DNA from: Spinacia oleracea
Taxonomy: Eukaryota; Streptophyta; Magnoliopsida; Caryophyllales; Amaranthaceae
NCBI RefSeq assembly: GCF_020520425.1
Contig: NC_079489.1
Location: 86,255,810 to 86,319,809, forward strand
Length of the DNA: 64,000 bases
Reading direction: 5' to 3'
Below the pieces are notes generated by a model. That model ran no database searches. It saw only the letters and a list, made by a program, of their open reading frames with translations, and had not been told where the DNA came from. Positions 11,411-21,665 of the stretch are shown one piece after another (the first letter of the stretch is position 1; every line of letters starts with the position of its first letter). Made by a program: the position numbers and the translations under genes.

Positions 11411-12945
11411 TTTTTTTAACGCAAGAAGGGAAATATATTACACAAAAGTTAAACGGTTACAAAGTTGTTAGACAGTGAAATATAGATACCACTACCAGTT
11501 ACATATAACCTGGGAGTAGAACGGAACTTAGCCCACCAAAAACCAACAAAGTTCCTTAGCATCACTACTAGAGTTATAATACATCCAAAAGTTAAAACCA
11601 ACTATAAACACGATCTCTTGAAGATCAGATAAAACATATGAGGCTCTCGAAGATCCAAGTAACAGGTCAGTTCCCATCACTATCCATCGACCTAGCACGA
11701 ATGACCTTTGCAGAAATCTTGTCATTTTCATAGTGGGGTTGGACTGCAGTAGGAGGATCAAAATGAGACTTGTGCCCAACTGCCATTTCCATAGCAGGCA
11801 GCAAGCCCATGAGCAACCAAATTTTTGTGGCGAGGAATATGCCTCATCTGAAGGTCCCAGGAACCAACCAACAGGTTTCTAACATCTTCAATAACTGCTA
11901 CTAGCTCGTGGTGAGGATATGGGTTGACAGTCGAGGTATCCAGCATAAAGATCAAAGAATCAGCATCAGTTTCCACTTCAATCTTGTCCACATCAAACGC
12001 TTTAGCTACCGCAAGTCCCTCCCTCAAAGCCAAGAGCTCAGCTGCTAAAGGTGTTTTGGCATTGTACTTGCTTGAGTAGCCCAAGAACCACTCTCCTGAA
12101 TCTTTTCGTAAAACACCCCCACCACCAGCCTTATCAATTCCTTTCCAAGCACCATCTGTATTCAGCTTCATGAATCCTCTTGCTGGAGGAACCCAAGTTG
12201 GATGGGAAGGAATGGGATGACCAACCTTTTCTTTGCCCTTGCCCTGAAAAACTGACACAGTCATTTTCCAATCCACATAAAACGTAGAGTAAAGAGAGAA
12301 GGCACTTCCCATTTTTTGTTCGAAAACAGTTGTATTTCTATATTTCCAAAGGTGCCAAATTGCAACAATGAAAATGATTTTCCAGGAGTCATTGAGCTGA
12401 AAATTATAATCAATCCATTCATTCCAAGTAGAATTCTGGAAAAGACTATAGTTAAAAGCGTTAGGAACTAAAATTCTTTGTAAAATATAATTCCAAAGGA
12501 TAGAAGAAGAGGGGCAATCCCTGAAGATATGCAAATGGGACTCTTCTTGCAAATTGCACCTGACACAGACTGGAGATATTTGGGCTATGAACCTGTTCAG
12601 ACTTTTAGCACATGGTAAAATCTCATGCATGCAGTTCCATAAAAGCATCTTGTATTTGAAAGGGACTTTTAGTTTCCAAAGACTCTTCCAGTGAAACGAA
12701 AAGTGCCCTACAGAAAAAGAGCTCGTGGAATTAGCAGAAAGGGACGAAAGAAGCAGGTTATAGGCTGATTTAATGGTAAAGGATCCTTCTTTAGATGGGA
12801 TCCAACGAATAAAATCCTCCACGTTAGAGGATTGAGGAAGAGGGGTAGCTAAGATCTGCTTCTTTAAATCATTAGAAATTAAGTGATCAATATCATTCAA
12901 GTTCCATTTTATCAAATACCCTAACCTTCCTAGTTCAGTTTGGGG
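11411..12945 (-). mobile_element. 5'-truncated L1-type LINE
   Basis: On the minus strand this is the 3' part of a non-LTR retrotransposon: C-terminal ORF2 (12915-11758), a short 3' UTR, and a 7-base A tail at 11417-11411 preceded by CTTGCGTT. The 5' end is lost near 12945. It abuts the 3' LTR of the short-LTR Copia on one side and the upstream region of the PPR gene (about 120 bp away) on the other. No clear target duplication was found. Confidence 0.8.
11758..12915 (-). pseudogene. LINE ORF2 C-terminus: zf-RVT and RNase H
   Basis: The open frame of 385 codons encodes the zinc-binding segment that follows RT in plant LINEs (residues about 75-150, WKSLWKLKVPFKYKMLLW and CVRCNLQEESHLHIFRDC). 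A plant RNase H domain (RVT_3 type, residues about 245-375) follows, with LNTDGAWKG, AELLALREGL and ETDADS, which hold the catalytic acidic residues. Endonuclease and RT cores are absent because the insertion is 5'-truncated. The apparent start is not a true start; the frame is open a little further upstream. Confidence 0.88.
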
Positions 12946-13060
12946 GGAATATGATACTCAAAAGTCAAAACCAACAATTGAAACTCCTCCTCCATTCTCC
13001 ATAAACCAAATTTGCTGCCCCAGTATTGCACAGGTTCAGTGTTCTACTAATTGAGTAATT

Positions 13061-14683
13061 ATGGCGTTCTCTCGCATTTTGCCTCGTCGATTAATCACAT
13101 TCTCAAAGCTCATTTCTTCATCTTCATCACCTCAATTCCCAAATTTCATCACTCCACTTAAAAACCCAGATTTTTCAGCTGCCATTCATCTAGGAATTCC
13201 GAAACCAGAATTGTTTTACAGGTCAATTCATGGGTCTTCTATGAATACCCAAGTTGCGTCGAAAGCAAAAGCGAAAACAGAGGAAGAAAACCATTCGCCA
13301 GAATTAGCTCATCAAATTAGCAAAGATTCTGAGAAAATCTGCAAAATGCTGTTAAATTTACCTAAAGATTCAAGCATTGAATCAACCCTAGAAAGTTGCG
13401 GAGTAGAAGAAATCACACCCATGTTAGCTTTAGAGGTTTTGAAGAAGCTAAGTAACGCAGGTGTTCTTGCTCTTGGTTTTTTCAGGTGGGCAGAAAAGCA
13501 AAAGGGGTTTAAATACACAAATGAGGGTTACAATGCGTTGATTGATTCTTTAGGTAAGATTAGACAGTTTAAGATGATTTGGGTGTTGGTCGATTCAATG
13601 AAAAATAAAGGGGTTTTGACAAAATACACATTTAATTTGATTATTAGGAGATATGCTAGGGCTAAGAAGGTTGACGAAGCAGTCGCCGCATTTGAGAGGA
13701 TGGAACAGTTCGGAATGACGGTTGATTCCTCGGATTTTAATCAATTCCTTAATACGTTGTGCAAATCTCGACAAGTTAACACTGCACACCAGGTGTTTGA
13801 TAAAATGAAAAAGACAAGGTTTGTGCCGGATAAGAAATCCTACACCATACTGTTGGAAGGATGGGGTGAACAGCAGAATTTACTGAAACTTGATGAAGTT
13901 TATAGGGAAATGATAGAGGAAGGGTTTGAGCCGGATGTTGTGGCGTATGGAATTATCATGAATGCATACTGTAAAGCAAGGAAAGTTAGTGAAGCAGTGG
14001 AGAAATTAAGGGAAATGGAAGCAAAGGGCATTGAGCCTAGTCAACATATCTTTTGTATTTTGATCAATGGTTTAGGATCGAATAAGAGACTCGATGAAGC
14101 TTTGAAGTATTTCGAGATGTCTAAGGTTGGTGGTGCTGTTAGTGAAGCACCCACTTATAACGCAGTGGTTGGTTCATATTGTTGGTCATTGAGGTTTGAT
14201 GATGCATTCCGGATGGTTGATGAAATGAGGAGATGTGGGGTTGGTCCAAATTCAAGAACTTATGGCATAATTATTCATCATATGATAAAGGCTGGAAAAG
14301 ACAAAGAAGCTTATTCAGTGTTTATGAGAATGAACAATGATAAAGATTGTGATCCTACAGCAAGCACATATGAAATTGTATTAAGAATGTTCTGCAACAA
14401 AGGTGAAGTAGATAAGGCAATGAAGGTTTGGAAAGAGATGAAGGCCAAGGGGGTTCTTCCGGGTATGCATATGTTTGCTACAATGATAAACAGTTACAGG
14501 CATGCTAAGAAATTGGAAGGCGCGTGCAAGTTTTTTGAAGAAATGATGGATCTTGGCATTAGGCCTCCTGCTTTGGTTTTCGACCAACTCAAACAGGCTT
14601 TACTTGACGAGGGTAAGAAAGATGCTGCTCTAAGTTTGACTCAGAAGCTTAATGCAATAAGGTTCACCCCAATTGTTGGCTGA
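13061..14683 (+). CDS. P-class pentatricopeptide repeat protein, mitochondrial (At1g71060-like)
   Basis: Single-exon gene of 540 codons. The N-terminus (MAFSRILPRRLITFSKLISS) is rich in Arg, Ser and hydrophobic residues with no acidic residue, typical of a mitochondrial presequence. Residues about 155-505 hold roughly ten 35-residue PPR motifs (such as YNALIDSLGKIRQF, YTILLEGWGEQQNL, YGIIMNAYCKARKV, TYEIVLRMFCNKGEV), with no E or DYW extension, so it is a P-class protein. P-class PPRs bind organellar RNA and support its stability, splicing or translation. The motif order and the endings MLDxGIRPP and LLDEGxKD match the Arabidopsis At1g71060 protein as I know it. The start at 13061 is the first ATG and gives a full presequence. 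It looks intact and is the clearest host gene here. The RNA target is unknown. Confidence 0.93.
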   Translation: MAFSRILPRRLITFSKLISSSSSPQFPNFITPLKNPDFSAAIHLGIPKPELFYRSIHGSSMNTQVASKAKAKTEEENHSPELAHQISKDSEKICKMLLNLPKDSSIESTLESCGVEEITPMLALEVLKKLSNAGVLALGFFRWAEKQKGFKYTNEGYNALIDSLGKIRQFKMIWVLVDSMKNKGVLTKYTFNLIIRRYARAKKVDEAVAAFERMEQFGMTVDSSDFNQFLNTLCKSRQVNTAHQVFDKMKKTRFVPDKKSYTILLEGWGEQQNLLKLDEVYREMIEEGFEPDVVAYGIIMNAYCKARKVSEAVEKLREMEAKGIEPSQHIFCILINGLGSNKRLDEALKYFEMSKVGGAVSEAPTYNAVVGSYCWSLRFDDAFRMVDEMRRCGVGPNSRTYGIIIHHMIKAGKDKEAYSVFMRMNNDKDCDPTASTYEIVLRMFCNKGEVDKAMKVWKEMKAKGVLPGMHMFATMINSYRHAKKLEGACKFFEEMMDLGIRPPALVFDQLKQALLDEGKKDAALSLTQKLNAIRFTPIVG

Positions 14684-15227
14684 CAACCTTAATGAATACT
14701 CGTTACAACTCAATGAATTCCTTCAGAATTGAGAAGAAATTCTTACATCTGTATTAGTTCGTTATACTCGTTACAACTCCCTCTGGTTCATGTTTTTCTG
14801 TTTTTTTCAGGTATTAAACCATTTTCTTTGGTTGGCTTAGTGAATTGTTCTTGGTTATTTTTCTTAATTTATGATGGAAACTTGCTAACTACTAATTTTT
14901 TTTTGAAGAGAGTCTTTTTCAGTTCTGCTTCTTTGCTTTGGTTGTTGTCTTCCTTGAGCATTGTATTAAACGGTCACAGTTTGTTTATGTATCCACTGTT
15001 TATAAAGACGGATTGCTACCAGGGAATTGTATGAAGCTTAAATTCATCACTATCAGAAGTTCAGAACATTCAGTATATTTAAGAAACTGTGGTGGAAAAT
15101 CATAGCAGGTGGCTCGTATGGTAATGGAAATGTATTCCAGCAACCACAATCCCAGAAGCGTAGAGGAAGGGGAATCAGCTATTACCTCAACAAGTTGCCG
15201 GGAAAACAGTACTCACTTGGAATTAGA

Positions 15228-15470
15228 TGAAGGCCAGGGTAAGTGGGTTATTCCAGGAATGAATTGATTAATGCAAATAAATTGAAGACGCATTTGCAGA
15301 AATGATGGATTTTAACATTAAGTCTCCTGATGAGGGAAAGAAAGACGAAGCTCTACTTTTGGCAGGGAAGCTTCGTGTACTAAGATTAATGCAAATTATG
15401 AGCATACTAGTGATTTTACTGAATGAATTCCTCCAGAATTTAGCAAAAACACTTCATCTGCCATGCAGCT
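15228..15470 (+). pseudogene. Decayed partial duplicate of the PPR gene 3' end
   Basis: A stretch 0.6 kb downstream repeats the end of the PPR gene in order. GATGAAGGCCAGGG and TTCCAGGAATG match the region encoding MKAKGVLPGM. GAAATGATGGATTTTAACAT and AAGTCTCCTG match EEMMDLGIRPP, and GAGGGAAAGAAAGACGAAGC matches EGKKDAA. After the coding part it also repeats the 3' flank (AATGAATTCCTCCAGAATT against AATGAATTCCTTCAGAATT). Internal segments are deleted, so no frame survives. It is probably the remnant of a tandem copy. Confidence 0.75.
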
Positions 15471-15627
15471 CGCAATACTAATTTCATACTAATTTTTAAA
15501 ACTTGTGGCTACTAAAAGGCTCATTCCCAAATTAGTAGCTTCAACTAAACATAATAAACTAGAAATCACAAAATTAACATGATCTATGATATATAAAGAA
15601 CACTTAGATTCTTAAAAGGAAAGGTGC

Positions 15628-15861
15628 TTAGTTTTCCTCGGATCCTTTTCCACGAACGCCCTTGAACCATTCTCCAACCTTAAACATGCCATAGCCGCTG
15701 CCATTGGCTTCGCGGTAAGAGGCCAATTTTGCAAATCCAGCAACAACCAACCCTCCAGCAGCAACTTTGCAGTAACTAAACAACCGGCTTTTCAGCAATA
15801 TATCAAACGGGTTTGGGTTGATTGTTGGATTCTCAAGCATATACTTCAGTGGGTTCACCAT
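15628..15861 (-). CDS. Small conserved-looking protein of 77 residues, function unknown
   Basis: The frame from ATG 15861 to the stop at 15628 gives 77 residues starting MVNPLKYMLENPTINPNPF. A short hydrophobic segment (residues about 33-48, VAAGGLVVAGFAKLAS) could be one membrane helix, and the tail is basic to acidic. The frame is open further upstream, but that part is intronic: a splice acceptor TTTGGCAG ends at 15866, four bases before the ATG, and a donor lies at 16301. The first exon has no ATG, so this start is supported. I do not recognise the family. A small organellar membrane protein is possible. It sits tail to tail with the PPR gene. Confidence 0.65.
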   Translation of the reverse strand: MVNPLKYMLENPTINPNPFDILLKSRLFSYCKVAAGGLVVAGFAKLASYREANGSGYGMFKVGEWFKGVRGKGSEEN

Positions 15862-16365
15862 TTTCCTGCCAAATAAACAGAGAAATGAAGTTAAGGTTGG
15901 TGGGGTGGGATGGGTGCATGAGCATGTAGGAATAAGGAGTAACATCAATTCTTTGACTTCTATACTCAAAATTTCCATGCTACCTAACCAATTGCTTGTT
16001 GGTTCAGTGGTGATTGGGGCTGAACTTGGTAGGGAGAACCCGTATTCGATCCTTCGCAACAACAATTGGGAGGGGATTGAAACTAACCACCCAAAACTCG
16101 CCCCGAATCTGGATTAATCATAAGGGTGAACCGGGTGCTAACACCAAAAAAAAAAAAAATAAAAAATAAAAAATTCATGCTACCTCTCCATCCGGAATTA
16201 ATTGTTACTACCGGTTCAAATTAAACGTTACAGTTAATTAAATTAACAGTGAGAACATGGTAGTTAAGAAGAAGAAAATACAACAATAATAATAATAATA
16301 CCTAAACCCTGAATTGCAGCTGATTTGATGATTAGTAATTAATTAAGAGGAACGAAGGCGATGGA
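15862..16365 (-). other. 5' UTR exon and 436-nt intron of the small gene
   Basis: On the minus strand the first exon runs from about 16365 to 16302 and ends TTTAG before GTATTATT. The intron spans 16301-15866 (GT...AG) and ends in a pyrimidine-rich CTCTGTTTATTTGGCAG. Leader introns are common in plant genes. The intron holds an (ATT)n microsatellite at 16283-16300 and an A-rich tract at 16145-16173. Confidence 0.6.
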
Positions 16366-16391
16366 AGTGAAGGGTAAGCAATCGTGTTGTG

Positions 16392-16399
16392 TTTTATAA
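16392..16399 (-). promoter_or_regulatory. Putative TATA box of the small gene
   Basis: TTATAAAA on the minus strand, about 30 bp upstream of the inferred start of the leader exon. Placement is consistent with a plant promoter. Confidence 0.5.
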
Positions 16400-16541
16400 G
16401 GGAGATTAAAACGTTTAAAAGTAACATTTCTTGTGCAAGAAATAACATCTCTCTTGAATGAAAAGATATTACAAGAATACAAGCTACCCTCTTTCGCAAG
16501 CCAACTTTAAACTATCCTACCTTAACAACATACGTAGTATA

Positions 16542-16546
16542 CTATA
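16542..16546. other. Left target duplication of element E1 (CTATA)
   Basis: CTATA here is repeated at 40647-40651, directly after the far LTR end. The two copies are separated by 24.1 kb of nested insertions. Confidence 0.8.
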
Positions 16547-16750
16547 TGTGAGGGCAGTGGCGGTGCTAGGAATTTTCCGTTAAGGGTTCGATTTTTTTTT
16601 TTTTAAAGAAAAATACTTAATTGATATCAATAATAATCATAAAAACATATTTCAAATATCATTGTCCTAATTGCTTACAGTCATAATATCGGTTGCCAAT
16701 GTGATGTTAGTGCAAATATACAGTTATAATTTATTAGGAGAGAAACCTAA

Positions 16751-18419
16751 GGGTCTGTTTGGTAACACTAGCTGAAATTGAGCTGAAACTGATAAGGCAG
16801 CTGAAACTGATAAGGTAGTACCTGAAACTGATAAGGTGCTGAAACTGATAAGGTAGCTGATTATGTTGTCTGTTTGGTAGAACTAGTTTTGTAAGTACCT
16901 GAAAATTTTAATTGTTTAATTGACATTCTATATATTTTAATATCTATAATTATTTTAATTGATGTATTACTCCATAAAAGTTAGTAGTATCTATAATACG
17001 TCATGTTATGAATCTAAAAATAATTTTAATATAAAAACCAATATCTTGATAACTTTTAAGAGAATAAAAATTACTCTGTGTCCCATATTCAACTAGCAAT
17101 GTTGTCACGGATCACTTGCATTTCTTTGGATGCTACTCTTGAATTTTCGGTGTTTCTAGAATCATTAACATCGGGAAGTTCCTCACATGGCATATAATCT
17201 GGATTTTGACCGAGCATGCTAAACATTAGGTCATTTGGTGAATTTCTCCGAATGTAGTTGTGTAAGGCAAAAGTAGCCATTATGACATCAATTTGTGTCT
17301 TCGTACTAAATTGCGGCATTTGTCTTAATATCTTCCATCTTTTCTTCAAAACTCGGAACGATCTCTCAATACAACTTCGAAGGGATGAATGAGCACGGTT
17401 AAATGCTTCTCTGGAATTTGTTGGTGGCACATTTTTATATTGATCCTTATGATACCTGGTCTTTGGGTATGGCACCAAGTACCCTTTCCTATCAGGATAT
17501 CCTTTATCGACCAAGTAATACTTTCCTGTTGTAGAGTAAACACTTCGTGATTAAAACTAAAGCATTATTTCAACTCTTCAAGTTAATTTGCGTCGCATGT
17601 TATATTTAATTTAATACAGTGATCAATATATGAATCAATATACTACTGTATAATTAAGAACAAGGTTAGTCACCTAAAATTGAAATTTCTGTTTATGTTT
17701 TATCTTATTTTGTGGGCGCTTCCGTATTATATCCCCAACTAATATATGCATGGTTAATACAATCCCTCTAATATCCCCAACTCATCATCAACAACTTCCT
17801 TTTAATTTAGAATAAACCAAATAAATGAGTCAGATCGTCACAAAGTTTATTATGGCAGTGTTCATAGTAATGGAATCCACAACACTTATTCCACCGCAAA
17901 TACGGTAAATTGTTTCTAAGTGAATAGTCATCAATATATTATAATTTACAATCAAATTCACCGTACAATCTGAATTTATCGTACAATCTGCAAAAAATCC
18001 TAATGAAGCGTACATTGATATATCATAATTTACAATCAAATTCAAAGAAAATCAATAAGAAAAATATAGAGAAGTAGAATGAAGCGTCACATACCGAATA
18101 CGATTGTCGAGTTCCAAAGTGTCGAGTCTGCCGAGTCTGCGGAGTGCTCTATTGACAGGGATGAATTGTGAAATATAACGTTTTATTAGGCTTTTTCCAT
18201 TATTTAGGACTCTATTATCAATTATTTTTTTTAAAGAAAAATAATAATTTCAGGAGCTGAAACTCAAACGTTAATCAGATTAACGTTTCAATATCAGTCA
18301 CTTTCTCCAACTTATATTTTATTTCAGCTACCTGCCAAACTCTCCTAATTGTTTAAGGTGACTTATCATACTAGCACCTAATGATTTAAGGTGACTGAAA
18401 GTGTTTACCAAACAGACCC
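16751..18419 (-). mobile_element. PIF/Harbinger transposon, internally deleted
   Basis: Inverted termini GGGTCTGTTTGGTAACAC and GGGTCTGTTTGGTAAACAC are flanked by TAA on both sides (16748-16750 and 18420-18422), the 3-bp duplication typical of PIF/Harbinger. It is 1669 bp and carries only the last part of a transposase. It lies inside the hAT element. Confidence 0.9.
17089..17525 (-). pseudogene. PIF/Harbinger transposase, last exon only
   Basis: The minus-strand frame begins after a splice acceptor (CTCTACAACAG at 17536-17526) with KYYLVDKGYPDRKGYLVPY and continues through RSCIERSFRVLKKRW and ATFALHNYIRR. These are the C-terminal blocks of the DDE_Tnp_4 domain shared with ALP1-like proteins, including the second D (VDKGYP) and the E (CIERSF). 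The N-terminal exons with the first catalytic D and the companion Myb-like gene are missing, so the copy is not autonomous. Confidence 0.85.
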
Positions 18420-19748
18420 TAAGCGTTTTTTAGATAACACTTGCTTTTATTTATTTTTGACTACAAATAAGAGTATGGATGCAATCTCAAAGCCTTAACT
18501 CGTCAGTCCGTCACCACAATCTATTAATTAATAGGTAAACTAGAGAGAAGAAAAAATTTAAAATACTAATAAGTAAATTGAAGAAAAGATAAACTTGAAA
18601 ATAGACAACGGAAAGTAAACTAAAGTAAAAATGAACTTAAAATACAAAAGGAAAGGAGTTATGGCAGGGATAGAAAAAATGAACTTAAAAATACAGAAAG
18701 GCTTGAGTTAAACAGGGAATCGATCCCGCGCCCATTAGGAGATATAACGCAGTTAGAACCACTGCCTCCTACCACCCATTTGAGTTAATTATGCTGCAAT
18801 GATTACTAATAGTTTCTTTCTTTTATAAACGAATAACATTTTTCAAAATCCAGTAGGGGTTCAGTTGAACCCACTGAACCCCTACTGGTGCCGCCACTGT
18901 GTGAGGGGGTCGAAAAAGCGCGAGGCTAATGCGTGACCTTGTCCCTCGTTGGTGTGACGTTTCTTTTTGTCAAATCAAGTGTAATTGGATTTCCTGTGAG
19001 TTTACACCTAATTGACTAGTAATATAGGAGTCACCATTCAGTTTTTAACGACAATGAGAAAAACTGACAAAACCCGGTTATCGTGACATAAAGGGAGTGC
19101 AATTATGTTTGACCACGACGGCCGTAGGTTCCCTTGTGATCCCTGGTGTGGGGATTTCTCAACATACACCCGCAAGGTAGAGATTGAGGGTTCGGGGGAC
19201 TGTAACTACCGAGAGGAGTACTCGCTCGTCGATAACTCCAGAGGCAGGATATCCTTACTAGCTCAGCATAAATAATTGAAGGGACATGCGTTAACTATTG
19301 AACTAATCTGAGTTGATTTTAATAATATGCAACATATAATACTAGATCGAGCACGATTATCTGATTTAGATTGTATTAAGGGACCTAGCATGATAATCCA
19401 ATTTCCCAAAAATATTATCTTTATTAGGCGTGATAGAACAATCAGATTTAATTAGTTTAACAGTTTATAAAATGGCGAGGAAAGCAATTAAATCATGGAA
19501 AAGAGACACATTACGACGCACCCTTGAGAGGTGCGTCACGGTTCTCAGAAAACTAACCACTTTGACTTTGCTATTTCTCCTTTTATTTAACGAATCTCAA
19601 GTTACGGGACAGGATACGTTCTGTTCGATTTTTGGATCGATTGCGACAGAACGCGTGATCAATTTTGCAGCGTGAGGCTTAGGCTTAGGGGTTGGAGTCA
19701 ATACTCATAATATGAATTGTGTGTTGTGTTTCACGTCGAACTTGGGGC

Positions 19749-19758
19749 TATATTTATA
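19749..19758 (-). promoter_or_regulatory. TATA box in the E1 3' LTR
   Basis: TATAAATATA on the minus strand, about 670 bp into the LTR from its 5' end. The same motif lies near 27640 in the other E1 LTR. Confidence 0.5.
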
Positions 19759-19837
19759 GAAAAGAGTTCGCGGAAAGATAGAATTGTAGAGCTCTAATCC
19801 AAGAAGAATTAGGAGAAAACACGTACCTAGGTAATTT

Positions 19838-19934
19838 CAGCGCCCAGGGCTGGGCGTCAAAGATTACGGCGCCCAGCTCTGGGCGTTGAAAATAGTATCC
19901 AGGCAATTTTAGCGCCCAGGGCTGGGCGTTGAAA
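19838..19934 (-). repeat. GCGCCCAG palindrome module, E1 3' LTR (three units)
   Basis: Three GCGCCCAG-CTGGGCG palindromes with spacers. The first two are separated by TCAAAGATTACG, and the third is an extra unit not seen in the E2 LTRs. Confidence 0.85.
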
Positions 19935-20240
19935 ATGATGTTTGGGCCGAGTTCTTTGTCAGATTTGGACTCTTAGAATCCGGAGTGTTTGAGACTTATC
20001 CGAGTCTTTTAGTGCGTATTAACTTTATGACGGAATGCGTCTGGGCCCGTTACGAACTCTAGGCTCATTAGGATTTTAATTAATACGTAACTCTTATTTT
20101 CGAATCATATTAGGAATAGGATTCTTCTTGTAATTTCTATCTCATTTAGGATTTATGTTGGAGTGCAACACCTAATTCTGACAGGTTTCTATCTTTTATG
20201 ACTTGCCACTTTTAACAACTACCCATTACGACAGTTACTA

Positions 20241-20307
20241 TTTTTAGCAGGTTTCCAAAAATAGCAGGTTTCTATAAATAGCAGGTTTCTATAAATAGCA
20301 GGTTTCG
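20241..20307 (-). repeat. 17-bp U3 repeat (ATAAATAGCAGGTTTCT), four units
   Basis: Tandem units near the 5' end of the LTR as read on the minus strand. The E2 LTRs carry about two units (28975-29008 and 39835-39868), and the E1 5' LTR again about four (40455-40523). Confidence 0.8.
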
Positions 20308-20429
20308 GGTGAAATGAAAAGGGTGGTTGAGATTCGTTATTTTATAGGAGATGCGTTGTCAAGTGGAGATTTATGTTCTCATCATCGAACCTTCCCTTTT
20401 GGGAATGGGGACAAAAGTAGGTGTCTACA

Positions 20430-20445
20430 GTTAGCCCCCACTTTG
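20430..20445 (-). other. Polypurine tract of E1
   Basis: On the minus strand, AAAGTGGGGGCTAAC immediately precedes the LTR start TGTAGACACC. Confidence 0.8.
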
Positions 20446-20740
20446 ACTGAGTCTTGGAGTAAGACGATGGTCAAAGTATTAGACGGAGTGCGTCACACAA
20501 GCCATGGTGACCTGCTTTTGCGAGGGTCTCACGAGCCCCCGAGTGATAACATTTGACTTAAGGGTCATCACTTGAAGTGTCGACATATCCCTCACGTGTC
20601 ATTGGGATTTATCAACGGATAGTATAGAAACTCCCTCACTTTGTCATTGGAAGTATCTAAAGAAGCGTAGAAACTCCCTCACTTTGTCATTGGGAGTAGC
20701 TACAGATGTTTTCGAAATCTGTTTTGATGTTTTGAAAATA

Positions 20741-20930
20741 AGGACCTACGCGGCTTGTGACGTAGACCCCGCCGGTTGAAGATGGCGAGCATGTTTTGAA
20801 TTTGAAGACTTTATTTTTCGAAAACTGAGGACCTGCGCGGCTAGTGACGCAGACCCCGCCCGCTGAAGGTGGGCGAGCCCTGTCCGCTAAGGTTGGACGC
20901 CCCGCTCGCTGGAGGTGAGCGAACCTGAAT
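20741..20930 (-). repeat. 3'-region tandem repeat of E1, two units
   Basis: Units start AGGACCTACGCGG (20741) and AGGACCTGCGCGG (20828). Each contains short hairpins such as GACCTACGCGG...GACGTAG and GTCCGC...GGAC. E2 has at least four such units at the same place. Confidence 0.8.
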
Positions 20931-21607
20931 TCGTCTTTTTGATTTGGGATTCGCGTGCCGCGGTTTTGCCTGATTGAGGTGGACAAGTCACTATTTCATT
21001 TTTTCCTTGTGATTTCTCTTGAGAATTTCTTTTTATTCATTATTGTAGGAGCGAATTCTTTCGAGGGATGCTCGGACTTAGTTGTAACCTGAATGTGGGT
21101 TGACAACGGGTTTAGACGAACCTTTGTCTTGTGACCGTCTTTTTTTTTGTGGTTTTGAGCTAGTCTTTACGGCTCAATTTTTGCCACCACTTGGTCCTTG
21201 ATCAGAGGACCATGTACAAGTGTCAACGGCGACCTTTCTTTGAGGTCGAAACCGGTTCTTTTGAGTTTATCCAAACATGGGACTACGTGCAACGTAGTCC
21301 GGGAATATGATTTTGACTCCACACGCTCTTTGTTGGAGTGTATATTTTTTCCGCGAGCCCCCAAGCACTTGGGCTTGTCGGTCATTTTTCGTCAAAGAGG
21401 TTCCTTGGGGATACGCATTCTGTAATGTCCTTGATCGTGTTTGGGATTGTGCTCGTAAGTGCGAGCGATCTTTGTAGTGGTGTGCTACTCTTAACAAAGC
21501 CGTGAGGTACGACTTTCAGTAAAGAAATCGGCAATTTTCAAGTGGAATGAATATGGCAGGGCCCTATAGAAGTCAGAGCTGTTTTTTTTTGGGTCTGGGA
21601 TCATTTT

Positions 21608-21665
21608 CGGCGCCCATGCCTGGGCGTTAAAGATTTCGGCGCCCAACGCTGGGCGCTGAAAATAA
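21608..21665 (-). repeat. GCGCCCAG palindrome module, E1 internal
   Basis: Two palindromes separated by TTAAAGATTTCG, ending CTGGGCGCTGAAAAT. Confidence 0.85.

Larger units (their letters stand above)
16555..18899. mobile_element. Non-autonomous hAT transposon
   Basis: Ends are CAGTGGCGGTGCTAGG on the left and CTGGTGCCGCCACTG on the right, inverted for the first nine bases and imperfectly after. It is flanked by the perfect 8-bp duplication TGTGAGGG (16547-16554 and 18900-18907), diagnostic of the hAT superfamily. CAGTGGCGG ends are common among plant hAT-derived elements. Without the nested Harbinger element it is about 670 bp with no transposase. Its target was the first 8 bp of the E1 3' LTR as read on the plus strand. 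Confidence 0.9.
18900..20429 (-). mobile_element. 3' LTR of E1
   Basis: Read on the minus strand it runs from TGTAGACACCTACTTTTGTC to CCCCCTCACA, 1530 bp. It matches the E1 5' LTR (26793-27670 plus 39995-40646) and the two E2 LTRs. A TATA motif lies at 19749-19758 (minus), a 17-bp TATA-containing repeat at 20241-20307, and palindromic modules at 19838-19930. A plus-strand open frame at 19430-19675 is antisense to the LTR and recurs at 27323 only because the LTRs are related. Confidence 0.9.

Noticed and set aside
11411..12980. Target-site duplication for the LINE
   Set aside because: No repeat of CAATTGATTTATC was found near 12945-13000. The short match TTTATC is too weak.
15862..16065. Longer start for the small gene (145 codons from 16065)
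   Set aside because: The extra 68 codons lie in an intron with good GT-AG ends and include Pro/Thr-rich non-conserved sequence.
18715..18790. tRNA-like text (GGGAATCGATCCC) in the hAT element
   Set aside because: No cloverleaf or A box. It resembles B-box-like words common in such elements.
16542..18899. Taking CACTG (18895-18899) as the E1 target duplication
   Set aside because: It has no match at the other end. These bases are the hAT terminus, and CTATA outside the hAT duplication matches instead.
19430..19675. 81-codon frame repeated at 27323-27568
   Set aside because: Similarity is due to both being LTR sequence. It is antisense to the element, and the E2 LTRs do not keep the frame.
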